Origin: an uncultured Clostridia bacterium
GTDB taxonomy: Bacteria > Bacillota > Clostridia > TANB77 > CAG-508
Assembly (NCBI GenBank): GCA_934168305.1
Contig: CAKPNF010000001.1
Span: 151,151-215,150, forward strand
Direction: 5' to 3'
Length of the DNA: 64,000 nucleotides
Below the pieces are notes generated by a model. It was not told the origin of the DNA and ran no database searches. It was given only the letters and a program-made list of their open reading frames with translations. Positions 63,513-64,000 of the stretch are shown here, piece after piece; within the stretch, counting starts at the first letter, position 1; the number at the start of each line of letters is the position of its first letter. A program made the position numbers and the translations under genes.

Positions 63513-63887
63513 TTTGCGTGCACCGCCTTCCTTAAGTTTTTATTATTTTGTACATATTAGTTTATTCTTATGTACTTATTTTATTATTCTCCATAAAAAA
63601 TTTTTTTCCTTCTTTTTTTTACAAATTTTATTATTTTTTTAAAATTTATTTCTAAATACAAAAAATTGTACTATTTGTAACTAATTAATAATATTAATTT
63701 AATAGTATGATTATAATAATCTTTTGATTTCTGTAATAATTCATATTATTCACTGAACTGTAACTATTAATAACTTTCCTACAATAAAAAATTTGTGAAA
63801 ACTATTGAATTTTTAGTCATATAATTATATAATCATTCTGTTATAAAATTTCTTAAAACATAAATAATTAGGGAGTGAATTTTAAAA

Positions 63888-64000
63888 ATGCCAAATATAA
63901 AAAATATAAAAAAATATAAAAATATACATATGATAGGTATTGGTGGAGTAAGCATGAGCGGTATTGCTGCAATACTAACAAATTGGGGATTTAATGTTAC
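63888..64000 (+). CDS. murC: UDP-N-acetylmuramate-L-alanine ligase, N-terminus (partial)
   Basis: The first 37 codons are present; the gene continues past the right edge. The Rossmann-type start HMIGIGGVSMSGIAAILTNW is diagnostic of Mur ligases of the MurC type. The start ATG at 63888 has a GGGAGTG site 10 bases upstream. MurC adds L-alanine to UDP-MurNAc in peptidoglycan synthesis. Confidence 0.85.
   Translation, partial: MPNIKNIKKYKNIHMIGIGGVSMSGIAAILTNWGFNV

Noticed and set aside
1..64000. tRNA, rRNA or CRISPR loci
   Set aside because: No cloverleaf with a CCA end, no rRNA-like conserved blocks and no regularly spaced direct repeats were recognised on either strand by eye; a tRNAscan or CRISPR search would be needed for certainty.

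Overview
This window is very AT-rich (my estimate is below 30% G+C, not computed) and reads as a low-GC, Gram-positive, endospore-forming lineage of Clostridia type, probably an uncultured gut organism. The evidence is the genes yabP, yabQ, divIC, spoVG and dpaB, a T-box leader, a prfB programmed frameshift, strong GGAGG ribosome sites and Gram-positive type LexA and promoter sequences. No rRNA, tRNA or CRISPR array was seen.

Layout. 1-9.5 kb: mostly ordinary chromosome (end of an acyl-CoA synthetase-like gene, broken dpaB, oligoendopeptidase F, a LysM protein behind a LexA-box promoter, a Xer-like recombinase, an M29 aminopeptidase) with two decayed mobile or accessory genes at 5.5-6.4 kb. 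9.5-21.7 kb: a hypervariable island in which accessory genes (a type III toxin-antitoxin locus, an ABC exporter, a GNAT-Nudix fusion, RhuM/Fic genes, a histidine phosphatase, Nudix and NERD proteins) alternate with copies of a long non-coding AT-rich repeat of up to about 1.1 kb, called the E element here. 21.9-33.5 kb: a Clp-type ATPase fused to an FtsH-type peptidase, the rho-divIC-yabQ-yabP group, two beta-CASP-type metallo-hydrolases, aspartokinase and prfB.

33.6-44.5 kb: an integrated element bounded by repeated integrase arm-type motifs and a SecA-tail fragment next to secA. It carries a diversity-generating retroelement (DGR): Avd, template repeat, reverse transcriptase and a target gene. 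The target is a MoxR-like AAA+ protein whose variable region sits near its N-terminus in a probable C-type-lectin-like domain, not at the C-terminus as in classical DGRs. Downstream lie a DUF2201-type metallopeptidase/vWA protein and two small proteins. This is the most interesting system in the window: a chaperone-like ATPase/vWA module whose recognition surface appears to be diversified by adenine-directed retrohoming. 44.5-64 kb: chromosome again (secA, dacF, a T-box-controlled epimerase-small ORF-valS operon, uvrA, nucleoside kinase, asd, spoVG, start of murC), with palindromic MITE-like repeats and a nucleotidyltransferase gene pair.

A cross-cutting observation: four genes (dpaB, rhuM-fic, the DUF2201 gene, dacF) are each broken at an in-frame CGG codon, where skipping the C (+1) restores the family sequence through a glycine codon. 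Three others (the DGR reverse transcriptase, a Nudix gene and a small ORF before valS) lack one base in a 7-base A/T run. These could be real recoding, decay or assembly error; the sequence alone cannot decide.
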